Of a stretch of DNA of 64,000 nt, positions 10,981 to 24,216 are shown in pieces (positions within the stretch are counted from its first letter, which is position 1; the number at the start of each line of letters is the position of its first letter). The notes beneath the pieces are model-generated. The model worked only from the letters and a program-made list of their open reading frames with translations, was not told the DNA's origin and did no database searches. Source of the DNA: Brachynemurus nebulosus (Eukaryota > Arthropoda > Insecta > Neuroptera > Myrmeleontidae); NCBI GenBank assembly GCA_035578155.1, contig JAPWDM010000011.1, positions 18,652,185 to 18,716,184 on the forward strand, written 5' to 3'. A program made the position numbers and the translations under genes.

Positions 10981-13927
10981 CCCCCACTTCTCCCCTATTT
11001 TACATCGGAATCCAGTGGTATTGTTAAATGTGTTTAAAATGCTATATTTACACTATAAGACAAGTAGGCGAATAGTAAATTTAAAAATTTAAAAATGAAC
11101 GTACTTTTATAACAAATGCACTACATACATATTAAGTAATTTAAAAATGTTATTAATGTTTATTTATAAAGTATTAATTTTGGATTTTTATTTATAAAAT
11201 AAAAATTTGGGATTTTTTTGGAAAGAAAAAATACCTTCATAAAGGCCTTCCAATTTACTATTTAAGGTCCTTTTTTAATATTTAAAAATAAAACACAAAG
11301 GGAATTCGCGGATAAGTATGAGTAGGAATGCCCTCGTACGAATTGTGTTGGCTTTTTTCCTGCTAACTGCTATCGGCACCAAATTGAAATTTACTGAGAT
11401 TCAGCCCTTAAAAACTTAAAACCTTTTTTTAAAGCCCCGATCAGCCGGAGACTCATCATCAGTTTTGAAACCACCAAAATGACAAATCGCTTGTAGACTT
11501 TCAATCACATTTCGCTTGTAGACATTCAATACCGAAGATGAAGGGAAAAATTCGACTTACGTGATGGGGCCCCGCTGCTCACGGCGATTTTTTTAATGTA
11601 TTGCGGACGTAAACTGATTATGCGGTAGTAAAGCCGTTGAACTTCTCTAATTACTATACGCGTAATTTTATAAAATTATTGTAGATTTTTATTAAAATTT
11701 CGTTATTTGTCTTTCATTTATTTTATTTTATAAAATTGGTTGATTTTTTATCATTGTTATTACTACTACTGAAGTATTGATTAATCTAAGGCAGGAATTT
11801 TTAAAGTTTTCCGTCATTATACTAAATTGTAAATTCCAAAATATTTGGTGGGCCATACAAGTAGAGTTTCGCACTTAATTCGATTATCAACTTTCAGAAT
11901 AAACAATTTCGTTTCAGCGTACCGATTATGTGCACAAAACAACACACATTGTACCTATAGTCAGTTTCCCGGCACTCACACCATGTTTATAAAAACTATA
12001 ATAGATTTTATTTGAAGAAAATAGAATTATACACGCTGACTGTCTAGTGAATATTTTAGTTTTGACTATTGAATTGTCTATATCTTTACAAAATCTTGGT
12101 TTTTATGCAAATAATTTTAAGAAATGAAACATATAAAATACGGTATTTAGAGACAACTTTCAAGTTAAGATTGTTGGAGCGCCAGCGCGAAATCGCAAAG
12201 TAGTCTATCAATTATTGTCAAAAATTTAAATTAGCTGGTTGTGAATTTTTTATTTTCAAAATCTCTTTCCTTTTCGTTAGTTTTCATAATTTTCTTTTTT
12301 ATGTTTTTTAATTTTTAAAAATTTTTATTTTACAATCTACACGTCAGAATTACTTTAAAGTTTAACATTTTGTGTATTAAACTAACATATCCAGAAATAA
12401 TTTTTCAATTTTTAGAATGTTGTAGTGTTCCAACTACGTTAAGATTATTTAAAATATTTATATGCTTTAAATGAATTCAGTTTATTTTGAATACATGATA
12501 AAACGAAACAAAAATATTGGCAATATAAAAAATATATCATTTTGGAATATAATTTCGGCTTTTGCTGATTTTTTGCTGAAGTTTGCAAAAAAATTATATT
12601 TTTACTATTACTGTAGTAGAGCTAAGTACCACACATTTAAACTAAACTGTACGTAACATTGAAGCTCAAACATTTAAACTAAAATTACCATATTTTCGAT
12701 ACTATCTTAAAAATAAATTTTAAAGAAAAATGAACTTGATGTTTTTGATGCAAATCATAAAATTAAAATTAGAATTCGAGATCCGAACCATGTAGTTATT
12801 GTAAATTCTTGAATTTCCATCACAAAATATTCACAATCAATGACACTTTTTTAACATTCACTACTTTATTTACAGCAAAAACGTCACAAATTGCAGTAAA
12901 TTGTTGAGTTATTTCACTAAAACACCCCCTTAATGGACTATTTTATAAACTTACATTTTAGTTCATCAATATTTATAAAATTAATATTTAACTAAACACA
13001 ATCAAATAAAACAATAAATTTTAATAATGTTCAACTAAAGAGAAATGCAAAGTCACTGACTTTGATTATTAGGTATTGTATATTGGTTATCGAATTTTTA
13101 AACATTTTCTTTTTTAGCAAGATAATTTTTAATACTTATCAAAATCAATCTATATTTGTATACAATTAAAAGTAACGATTGAAATATATCTACATAATAA
13201 TATAGTTTTGTTAAAATGAAGACATAATTGGTTTTCCAATGTATCAACAAAAAAAAAAAATGTAAACAATTAATATCAAAACCACTAACTCTGGTTTAGC
13301 TATTCTAATCAATATCAATTTATCGAACGAATTAAAAATATTTATGAAGAAATTGCCGCAAATTTACTATTAAAACAGAGTTTTTTAAACTGTAGCTACA
13401 TAATATTTATGTTAGTAATAAAAAATTTACTGTATTTAATGGTTATTTCTTTGTCTTCAAATGTTTTGTACGTTTTCCAGAAAGCTCGAGTCTACTGACG
13501 TCTTTTTAATCATTTAGCGTTTATTTCACGATTGTCTTCCGACGTCTATTCCTCAAATGTTGTCGGACACGCGTTAAGCCAGAGTTCCTCAATAACTAAA
13601 ATTTCTTACATCTTTCGAGATAAAATAATAGCACAAATACATTTTTTACGGTTTATTATAAAAATTAATACACATATTCATCAATATTACGTGCGCATGT
13701 GTTACTTGAAATTAACTACATGATAACGTGGCTCCTATACCACTTAAAAATAAAAATTAAACATTGAAGCTAAATATTTTGCAAACGAGGCTTAAAAATA
13801 ACAAGTGCATAAAAGAATTTCAATTCCATTTTGAAAGATCTTTCCAACGATATCCCACACGATGGGGTACATAGAATTATTTCTGGAGTTACCTACGGAA
13901 AACGAAACTTTTATCTAAAATGCAATG

Positions 13928-14620
13928 CAGGGGCGTAGCTACCGCCGTATCAGTGATACGGGGCCCCCGGGCTATAGAGGCCCCTAACGTGTGTAAACAA
14001 AAATTAGTAAAATGTTATCCACAATGTCACTTAATCTCGTGCTTCCCGGAAAAAAACATACGACAAAACTGTCATACGATAGAATTTTAGACCTGGAATC
14101 ATATTTCAAAGTCAATGTATACTATTGCTGTTTAGATATATTAATTTCTCAAACTAAACAGATTTTAGAGCCTTTGTGACTTGAGTAATGTGTTCGAAGT
14201 ATTACAACCGGAGAAACTCCAATCTTCTTCAAATGAAGCGATAAAAAACGCTTCCGGAAAACTGTCGGCTAAATACAATAAAGACATCTCAGTTAATCTT
14301 TATGAACAATTAATTGCACTGAAAACATGCTTAAAATCTGAAATTCAAAAAATTCATTCCATTAAGGAGCTCATGGAATTATTGCTGATAAAATTCAATA
14401 GCCTTGCATCCAGTTTTCCGGAGGTAATAACAGCATGCTTTCTATTCTTGACCCTTCCAGTTACAACCGCAACAGTTGAAAGAAGTTTTTCAAAATTAAA
14501 ACTGATAAAAAATTACCTAAGGACTTCGATGGGGCAGGAACGGCTATCAGACTTGTCACTATTGTCTATAGAGACAGAAATTTTAAAAAAAACTGAAACC
14601 GTCTTCAACTATAGATAATT
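13928..14620 (+). pseudogene. hAT transposase C-terminal fragment (ZMYM1-like)
   Basis: The plus-strand frame 14181-14618 ends with the hAT dimerisation block: FLTLPVTTATVERSFSKLKL, then IKNYLRTSMGQERLSDLSLL, then SIETEI. This is characteristic of ZMYM1-like / TTF-zinc-finger hAT proteins. The frame opens on TTG, not ATG. Upstream, 14060-14165 carries related sequence (LESYFKVNVYYCCLDILI) in another frame, so the copy is broken. A putative 5' terminus CAGGGGCGTAGCTACCG lies at 13928; most of the coding region between it and the dimerisation domain is missing. No matching right terminus was found. Confidence 0.78.
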
Positions 14621-15115
14621 TAATAAATCAATTTGCCGAAAAAGGGCAAGAAAAGTGTATATTTAATTTGAATTGTTTGGCTAGCTCAATTTCTAGGAGG
14701 AAGCGATAACTTATAATCAATAAATATTTATTTTAATTTAATTTAATACTGTGTGTATTCAATATTATTTTCTAGTATACAGATAAACTACCAGCATAAG
14801 TTGTAATTTGTCTCTCCCCGGCGCTACCACTATTTAATGATTTTGTGTATTTTACGAGACAATTATTGGCGTTGCTCCTTGTCACTGGTATTAAATTTAT
14901 TTTTTTTTAAATACTCAAATAAGTACTATCAAAACACATTATTGTATACCTATACAAGGAAACACACTTCCGTAGGAATTACGTCATCGGTAACGATTGT
15001 TACTATCTTAAAGTTCAACCTAGTTTACTATGTAAGAGTAAGAAGTACACTATCAACGGAAGATGCAGCTCCAGTCGATATAATTATTAAGATTTTTACT
15101 ATTTTAAACGTTGTA

Positions 15116-15726
15116 GGGTAAATGGTATAGTTATTGGACAGTTAAGAAAAATTTTCAAAGCAAAGTACAGAAAAAGTACGTGTTGTAGCTTTATTTTTAA
15201 CGAAAAAATTCATAAATAAAGTAAGACCCGTCTATTTTAATATACCATATAAAACTTTCATATTACATATTGGTAAGTCTCTGAAAAAAAAAATATTAAA
15301 GTTGTGCGTGTAGAAAAATACAGTTATTGGACAAAAATTTAATTTATTAACTTCTATGCCTCTATTCAGATAAAATTGATCAGGAGTTTTCGTTAAAAAA
15401 TTAAATAATTCTTATATTCGAAACAAATCGATCTTCTATTCTTTTCTAAAAATAAACTGCAAATTTAAAATTTACATAAATGCAATAATAAGAGATAAAG
15501 CCAAGAAAACGGAAATTATTTAAATTCAAAGTTACGAAGCATGGTTAAATTTAACTGAAATAGACTATAGCATATTTTCACAATCCACAAGTTCTGTAGA
15601 TACTAGAAGGTTCTGTTTAACTAAAAAATCAGGAAGTTTGCTTTACTAGTCTATAAGCCTTATAATCTTCAAAAGAAAGTGTCTTGTCCAATAACTGTCA
15701 ACGTCCAATAACTATACCGTTTACCC
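15116..15726. mobile_element. TA-flanked MITE (Tc1/mariner-like), GGGTAAACGGTATAG family
   Basis: The left end GGGTAAATGGTATAGTTATT and the right end ending ACTATACCGTTTACCC are inverted repeats, each flanked by TA (15114-15115, 15727-15728). GTCCAATAACT is duplicated inside the right end. The element is 611 bp without a transposase. A solo terminus of the same family is at 52155-52192, and the 57575-58537 element shares the GGGTAAA start. Confidence 0.75.
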
Positions 15727-16141
15727 TATTTTGTTAAAATATTTAACTCGTTTGTATGAAAAAAACAATTTTGGAATTTCTGTTTTCAGAAAAAAATTTT
15801 ATGGAAAAATTTATGAGAAAATACCCAAGTATCAAATTTCACTGATAACATTCAAGTGTACTTACACACCTATATACGTCTATCAAATAAACACTTTTAT
15901 TTTGTGATTGTAAAATTATCGCGAAATGCCAAATTACATCATAAATAAATATATACATATATACATAATATACGTAAAATTTTTAACAGATAATTTATAT
16001 TGGTATGTTTATATTGTGTTTACATAGGTAAGTACTTTCGTTCTAATGACTGTGAACCTTACCTTTTGTGTGAAACTATTAAAACTACTCTTTCATTGTT
16101 TTCAGCAATTTTTCCTTATACATAATATTAAAATTTAGGCT

Positions 16142-16333
16142 TTATCCTAAAATCAATTTGCTTACATTTTCTTTCGTTGACACCGTGGTGACTTTTAAGG
16201 GTTCCTTAACGTGGTTTAATTTATCATGAACTTCTTTAGAGTTTTCCTGAACTCCCACGTGTTTGCAAATACGGAAAAATTCGGGCGTAACAAAAAAAAG
16301 TCCTAAAACCACCCCTGCTTTTGTTACTAACAT
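16142..16333 (-). CDS. possible short exon or small protein, unrecognised
   Basis: The minus-strand frame starts ATG at 16333 and reads MLVTKAGVVLGLFFVTPEFF, then RICKHVGVQENSKEVHDKLN and HVKEPLK. It has a hydrophobic N-terminus and mixed charged residues, unlike the low-complexity noise frames nearby. A GTAAGC donor occurs after codon 56 (KEN). The pattern K-A-G-V-V with a later S-K-E-V-x-x-K-L loosely recalls MICOS subunit MIC13/QIL1, but this is weak and no second exon was found. It could be a small gene, the first exon of one, or chance. Confidence 0.2.
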   Translation of the reverse strand: MLVTKAGVVLGLFFVTPEFFRICKHVGVQENSKEVHDKLNHVKEPLKVTTVSTKENVSKLILG

Positions 16334-16765
16334 TACAACAGATAAATACGTACTTAATACATTATTTATTAAGTTCGCTTATGAGCATCGTTTAAGAGCA
16401 ACAATCACCACAATCAATATTGCGTAGTTTTATTGATTAAAAAAAAAAATTATTGAAACTAATATGACAATAATATTTATTTATTTAGTTTTATTACACT
16501 GAAAACCGAATAAGTTTCAGTTTCTAAGATAAAACTTTTCGTTATTCTTTTTTCCTAAATTTTCCTTTAATTTTTTTTAGCTCGTTAATTGTTTGGAGAT
16601 TATTTTTGTCGAGAAAAACATTTTTCAAAAAGTTGGCTGTTTTAGGCATTGGCTATTTTTGGGATAATCGGGTGCCGCTTATGTAGTTCATTTACGTTAA
16701 ATAATTTTCCATTTTTTGAAGATTTTTCTCACCTAAAACACATTTTTCTGGAATTTTGACTAATT

Positions 16766-16780
16766 GGGGGGGGGGGGGGG
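16766..16780 (+). repeat. G15 homopolymer
   Basis: Fifteen consecutive G in an AT-rich setting. Confidence 0.95.
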
Positions 16781-17164
16781 AATTTTAATGAGTCAACCTG
16801 TCCACCACCACAGAATACAATTACTGCTAAGACAATCTAATAATAATAACGATATTCATTGTGTTTATAGGAATACAAATTTACAATGATTTTCACAGAT
16901 TTTAAACCGTGTTGATTCATACTTACATTTAATTATGTTTTGATATTTCGAAGAGGAATTTAGCCCCCTTATTCTCCCTTATGGAACCATCAATGGTTGA
17001 TGCAATGTATTAATAAATTGCAGATATAGTAGTCTAATAGAAGCGATTTTTCATCAAAAATGAAAATAATTTTTTTATTAAAATTACATTTAAAACGGAA
17101 TAATTCATTCTGTATCAAAATTTTTAGAAAAATTTTACAGGTGAATAATTTTTATGTTATTTAT

Positions 17165-17474
17165 TGGGCCTATTCGTATCGCTATTAGCCAAAGTGTCTT
17201 GCTCTTACTTTTAAGAACATTACACTTGTTTTGAAGTGTACTCTCCTTACTTTTGAGATATTTGTATGTTCCTCTCTCACTTTCCATGTTCTTGAGAGAA
17301 GGGTGAAGGTATGTATACACCATAACATACGTTCACCCTTCTCTCAAGAACATGGAAAGTGAGACAGGAATATACAAATATCTCAAAAGTAAGGAGAGTA
17401 CACTTCAAAACAAGTATAATGTTCTTAAAAGTAAGATCAAGACACTTTGGCTAATAGCGATACGAATAGGCCCA
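17165..17474. repeat. 310-bp inverted repeat (hairpin), about 145-bp arms
   Basis: TGGGCCTATTCGTATCGCTA at 17165 is matched by its reverse complement ending at 17474. The arms continue through CCAAAGTGTCTTG, TACTCTCCTTACTTTTGAGA and CTTGAGAGAAGGGTGAA with few mismatches, around a loop of about 23 nt (GGTATGTATACACC...). It is a fold-back MITE or long hairpin. No target duplication is evident. Confidence 0.85.
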
Positions 17475-20400
17475 TTGATTGTGATTTGTCAAGATGATTA
17501 TGGTCTGTGATTGATTTTAGTATATACCAACAGATGGCTGATGATGCAACAATCGACGATAATATTTGATTATAGCGCTTATTGATTTAATTTTTTAATT
17601 CACTACTAGCTTTCAATTTTCTAAGATATATACATAAAATATGTATAGGATAGGCGAGGGACTATTTGGTAATAATAATATATCGAAAGGAATAAATTTT
17701 AAATAGATTAAAATAAAATATGAGTTCAGACATAATTTCGGCTAATGAAAATTTACTGTACTGAAACAGAGTATTGGAAATTGATGGATTAATAATACAT
17801 AATGGGCATACTTACGAAAATAATCTCAATTTTATCATTACTAAAAAAAAAAAAAAAAAAAATGGAATTATAACTATTGTAAGAATAAGTATCTTCCTGT
17901 AAGATTTAGAAATTGTTTGATATTATCTGCTAACAAATAATACGATTGGTTTCATAAAAAATTCTGGCACAAGTTTTATGAAACTTTCTTTTTAATATTG
18001 TTAAGTGAATCGTAGCAAATTAAACTATTTTATCAAATTTTGGTGATAAAAAATATTAGAAATAACATTTAATTATGTACCTTGTATTTGAAATTTAAAT
18101 TATATAAGTTACAAACTGTTCCAGATTTTTTTGAAACAAATTGCATGTATATCATTCTAAGTAAAACCGAAATCAAGTTTCTTTCAGTTTGCCTTCTTAA
18201 CTGTTTCTTAAATCGATGTAAATTGCTTGAGTCACTTTTTAATCAAGCTAACGGTCATTGAACTGGTCTAACTTCTTCAACCTTTTTGTAAAGTTAAATA
18301 CACTAGTTGTGTTTAATCCAATCTGTTTGAATCACTTTATAAAATTTTGAAAACTCACTTTGCGGTCATTCATCAAAACTTACTCATTATAAAAATTTTA
18401 GGGACATTAAAAAAAATTATTTTATATTATTAAAAATTATTTTTATTTTGCTTTTTTGCTGGAATTTGATTTTTATTGTTAAAACAAAAATTTCGAACAA
18501 AATATAGGGAATAAATATATCAATAGAGGACGCGGGAGAGAATAAGGACCTCAAGTCAATTAAAAAAATGATTAAAACACTTCTTAATGGTTATATGTAA
18601 TGTGATTCAAAAATATAATTTTTGTATTTGTTTTGTTACAATTTCATAATAGAATTAAAATTATTTAAATGAAAAAAAAATTATAAATATATTATCTAAT
18701 AATTAACTATTCTAGACTATTTCAAATAATTTTAATTCACATATGATTTTTATTTAGTTATTTAAAAAAATACCAGCAATAAAACTATTTGTTTAGTTTA
18801 AATATGATTTGTCTTTTACGATAATATTAATTAGTTATTAAAATTTATTTTTATATTTTTCTTCCTTTACCAAACTGGTACTTTTTTAAAAATGGAGGAC
18901 TGACTGATTTTTATTTATTAAATACTGATTTAATGAAATGGGACTGATGTGATGACAAGATGATTTTTTTTAATAAATTTAAAATAATATTATAAAAAAG
19001 ACTTTTCTTTTAATTAAAGTATTTAAGGTAATAGATATTATTATTACATTATTTACAAACGATATAAAAGAGTGCTGCTGTACAATAAATTCCCTTTTGA
19101 AATAACGGTTATATTATTTTTATCTTTCATATTTATATAAATTTTATATTATTTAGATCTAAAAGACAGGTTATGCAATATACAATAGACAATAATTTTC
19201 ATATATATATTTCCACTGGTTTTACACAGGTGTTTCTTTCGTCACTAAAAAAAAATTAATTATTTTAACAATATATAAAACAATATAAAAAAAATCAACA
19301 AAAAGTAAGAGGTGCGTTTTAATTTAAGTACACTTTGTTGATACTTTCTATAACAATGTATACAAAGCAGATACAAAAATGAAACTAAATTTTTCGTATG
19401 AAGAAACTAGCCTCGATTCGTGTGATTTGTTTTATATTATTATTGCTAAGATTGTAGAAAAATGTCTGCAATGTATACAATGCTTTAAAAATATTGCAAG
19501 TTGCAATTATTATATTTGTACCTATGTATTATCGCAGAAAATTTTTTTATTTATCTCTTTCTCTGTACACTTATTCATTTGATATTAATTTTAAAAATTG
19601 ATTGTTCTAAATATAAACAAAATAGAAAATAACAAAATTTTATCTTACAAGAAACTTTTTAATACTTTTGTCGAGTGAAAAATGAAACATCTGCATATAT
19701 AATATATATTAATTTAGAATTCGTAGTATTTTAAAAAAACATAATATTCTGATACCCTTTAGGGAAATTACTTATACTTTTCTGAAAAAAATTATATTTC
19801 ACAACGTAAAATATTCCCTCTTTCCAAAAGAAAAAGAAGATTAATAAGTAAAGAAAGTAGCCTGCTAACCATTTTTGAAATGAACAACGAACCACAGTGA
19901 CATCTAATTACGAACTTTAGAATTAGTTTACCAATAATTAGTTGTGTGTACCGCGTATACGGCGAATACCGCGAATACTATTTGTACGATATCGATTGAT
20001 GCACAAGAAAAAAGAAAACGGTTTTAAAATAAAAGTAAAAAAAAAAATTATAAAACATTTATATAAATAATAATTTTATTAAAATTTGTTTCATTAAAAA
20101 ATCGATTTGTTTTTTAAAATATTACATTTACAATAACAATTACAAATATATTTTACCTTACAATATTTAAAAAAAAAAATGAAAAGATGGTAAACTTCTC
20201 TGTAGAAAAAAAAATGAAAAAAAAAAGATGCTTAACTATACTATAATTATCTGTTGTAAATTGTTAATAAAAACTCAATAGTTTTCATTTTTGAGTGTAA
20301 GATTATAATGAAACAGTCAGTATAACACTTGGAGGACGGGATTTTTAAAGCATAGCTGATATTGCGCATGTGCAGTTGAGTTAATTGAGTTTTCGGTCAC

Positions 20401-21832
20401 CAGATGTAATATCACCATTCAATGGCTCACAATGCATATCATGCACTGTTTCACTATATTCCCGTAATCTGAGTTTTATTGTGATTTTTTTTTTTTTTAC
20501 TTTTAATATTTTATTAAATATATAGAAATCGTCATAGAATTTATAGTTAATTTTAATAAAAATAATTATAGTATAGTCATTTAAGAATTTTATGTGTAAA
20601 CAGGTACAATAAATATATAACAAAATAAAAAAAAATAAAACTATTTTAAAAACATATGATAAAAATTTTCCATTTTACTAAATCATAATTAGTAGCCACG
20701 GCTCGCACAAGCTACTTTTCTTTTTTTAATATTTTTTTTTTTAATTTTATTTATTTATATTTAATTATTTTTATTATTTGATCGATTTACATTAATAACG
20801 ATTCTATATAAAACTGTCAACACGACTCAATATTATATTTTTTTTTATATATTTATATATATATAAATTAGTACTATTATATAATATTCACATTGCGATT
20901 TTTTATATTAACTTACAATATGTACAAAAATATGGATCCGTTTTTCAGTATGCAACAGTAATTGACTTTTACACACTACATTGTAGTTGCATAACAATAC
21001 GGAATTTACTTTTACACTGATTTTAACAATAATCAAATATTTTTGTTTCAAATATATTACAGATGTTTTTTTTTATTTTTAAAAATGGTTTTTGAAAGCT
21101 TTTAGGCAATGTAGGCAATGAACAAAGAAACAAAACATTTTTGAAATTTTATACCTTTTCCAACAATTCAAAGCTAAATTTTACATAAAAATAACATAAA
21201 ATATTAATTTATTTAAATCGTGTTTTAGAAGTCGGTAGTCAAAACTACGGTACCCTAATAATTTCGTCATGTTTGTCATATCTTGTGTGATTTGACATGC
21301 ACTCTTACATTAATTTTTTTGTATGGTCCATTTCACTTAAATTTAATCATGCTTCATCACTTATGAATTTAAATAATTTCCGTTTTCTTGGCTTTATCTC
21401 ATTATTGCAAAGAACAGAAGATTGATTTGTTTCGATTATAAGAATTATTTAATTTTTTAACGATGATTCATGATTAATTGTATTTAAAACGGGGTATATT
21501 ATTTAGAAGTGAATTGTCAAAAAATATTGTAACTCCAAATGTATGATTTTATCTTATAAGTAATATAAAAATCCTTAAATTGTGATGTAAAAGATTTCAA
21601 TTTAGAAAGTGCATACAAGATATTCCACACTAGAATATTACATAAACTTACAGCAGCGCACATTAAATTAATGTAGTTTCGGCTTCTGTTATGCGACCAC
21701 GACGTTTGAGGTCCCATTTTTAAAAATTTTTTTGCGCTTTAAAAAACATTTTATAAATTAAATCTCAATATTTAATATTCGCTTAGACGTTAGCTTCAAA
21801 GTGTGTAAAATTTGGAAAAATTAGAAAATGAC

Positions 21833-21949
21833 CAAATACAGTAATTATTCCCAAATTGAAACCCCTTTCTCTCTCTCACTCTTATATATAAATACATAAA
21901 GAGTGCATGAGAGAAGGGGGTTCCCATTTGAGAATAACTACTGTATTTG
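21833..21949. repeat. 117-bp hairpin (about 50-bp arms)
   Basis: CAAATACAGTAATTATTCCC at the left pairs with the right arm ending TTCTCAAATG.../CTGTATTTG. ACCCCTTTCTCTCTCTCAC pairs with the AGAGAAGGGGGTT side, and the loop is about 20 nt. The size and pairing suit a small MITE or a precursor-microRNA-like hairpin; nothing else supports transcription. Confidence 0.7.
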
Positions 21950-22969
21950 CACAACAAACAATAAATCAAATATAAAAAAAAACATCAATAGGAAAAAAGA
22001 CGGAGGTAGAAAATTTCGAAAAAAAAAAAACTGAATAGCCGACGCTAAGTGTCAATGGCTTCGGTACAAAAGCCTCAAATTTGAGTTGTTGTATCGAACT
22101 TCTACGCCCCAACATAGCCCCCTAGTTACTGTCTAAATGTTAAGTAATAGCCTTGCTCATTGCCAGTTAGTTTGGCAGGAGTAACTGAATGGATTCGAAA
22201 TTATTTAATTTATTTAACAATGGAAAGGAAAGATGGCCAAATATTTTCTACCAAACTAAAAATTTTAGAGTGCAAATGGCCTCAAATGATTTCAATTCTT
22301 GCATAGATTACCTTGTATACTTCTTAAGAAAAATCAATTAGACAGCTACAAACTCTCAAATTTTAAATTTTTATAGAAAAAACAATATACAAAAAAATAA
22401 ATTAAATTCAAAACTTTTTTTAAACATTTTTCACTTTTATCGTGATATCAATTTTTATTTCTAGTATTGAACTCTCTGCTAGTCCGATAAAATAATATAT
22501 GTAAAAATACTCCTGTCGCAGTATTCTGCATATCACAGCGAATTTTCCAAAATCAACCTACTTCAGCTCAAGAAATAAAATTTTCAAAATTTACAGTAAT
22601 AATAATACACAAGTTCTACGTCCGTTTTCAGATTCTTGTCTAATACAGACGCCATTCACATCATTTCTTTTATCTATAAGAACATCGGCCTAGAGAATTT
22701 ACCTCTAGGTAAGAAAATAATTCAAATACCATTAAATATTTTATTAACAATATTCCACACGATGGAGAAAATTTTTTCAGCTTATTAACTGAGATCTTTA
22801 GTACTTATATGCAAAATTTCATCTTCATAGGTCTAAATATGTGGAAACTATGATAATGTAATAGACGGACCAAAGACGGACGAACATAACGAAATTATAA
22901 TAGTTTCGAAACTATAAAAATAAAATTTTTGAAATACTAAACAACAAGTGAATGTCATTTTCGACTTTC

Positions 22970-23035
22970 AGAGACCTCAATACAAATTTCTATCACAGTC
23001 CCGGACTCAAGTTTCACCATGACACTCGATATAAT
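22970..23035 (-). repeat. dispersed repeat fragment (inverted copy of 7030-7095)
   Basis: The reverse complement contains AAACTTGAGTCCGGGACTGT and AGAAATTTGTATTGAGGTC, matching the copy at 7030. Confidence 0.55.
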
Positions 23036-24216
23036 AGCTGAATTAAATAAAATTAAAGATTTAGCATGACCCCTTTTCATTATAAAATAAATTAATAAAA
23101 TTTTAAAAACTTGTAAAATAAATCATTTAAAAAACAACATCGCATTGTATAAGTAGAGTATATAGCTGCTCTAATAATAATCAATAAAGACATGTTTACA
23201 CTAAGAAAATAAAAATTGGGTTTAATAATACAGATGATATTAGCGTAAACATAACTTTATCGTATCCATTAAATTTAACTTGGATTATTTAAAGTTTATT
23301 TTTAAAAATATAAATTTTCATCCATTTATTAAAAGGTAAAAATTTAAGATTGAAAAAAGTCAGCATTTAAAATCTTTTTTGATGTAGTTAATTAAGAAAA
23401 TTTATAGGTACCTATATAAAAAATTATTTTTTAAAAATTATTTAAAAATTTTTTTAAAATAATTTGATGTAAATGAAGCAAGAAATGATGTAAATATATG
23501 AAAAGCTTAAATGTGACTTTAAATATTTTTTGATATATTGAGATCTTATACTTTCTTTGTGTGGATAAGTTTCTTGCTGGACATGAGATCTTGAATTAAT
23601 TAAATAATTTCTGTATTTTAATAATAAATAAACTTTAAAAAAAGTTCATGCTATATTCCAAATTTGAACAATAATTTAATTTGATTATTTTGTACAATAT
23701 ATTAATTAAATATTTAAATAATTCTGATTTTCAATAATATAGATAAAAGGATTTTTATTAAAACAATTTCGAATATAGCGTTTCTTTCTTAAATAATAAA
23801 CTTAACATCTACTGAGTATTTCTCACAATTGATAATTTTGTGCAAAATTTAAGAAGTATATGATTAATGTTAAGAATTTCTGTACATAACTAATTAATTT
23901 ATATTGTGACCGAGTGAATATTTAAAACGAAATTTGTACACGGTTGCTTAATTGAATGAATGTATTTGATATTTTGTTAAAATCAATGTAAAAGTCAACT
24001 GTGCAAAAGACGCGCTAATCTAAAACATTCACTATGATAGCATTTAACAACGTGATCTAAAACAAAGTGAAAACACTGATTATTTCAATACTCTTCTAAT
24101 GTGTGTACTTGGTACAAGTCCCTGTTCACGGAACATCACCTTGTGATTACATATCAACTAACGTCTTTATATATAAACTAAATATAATACAGGGAAATTA
24201 ATTATTATACATATTA

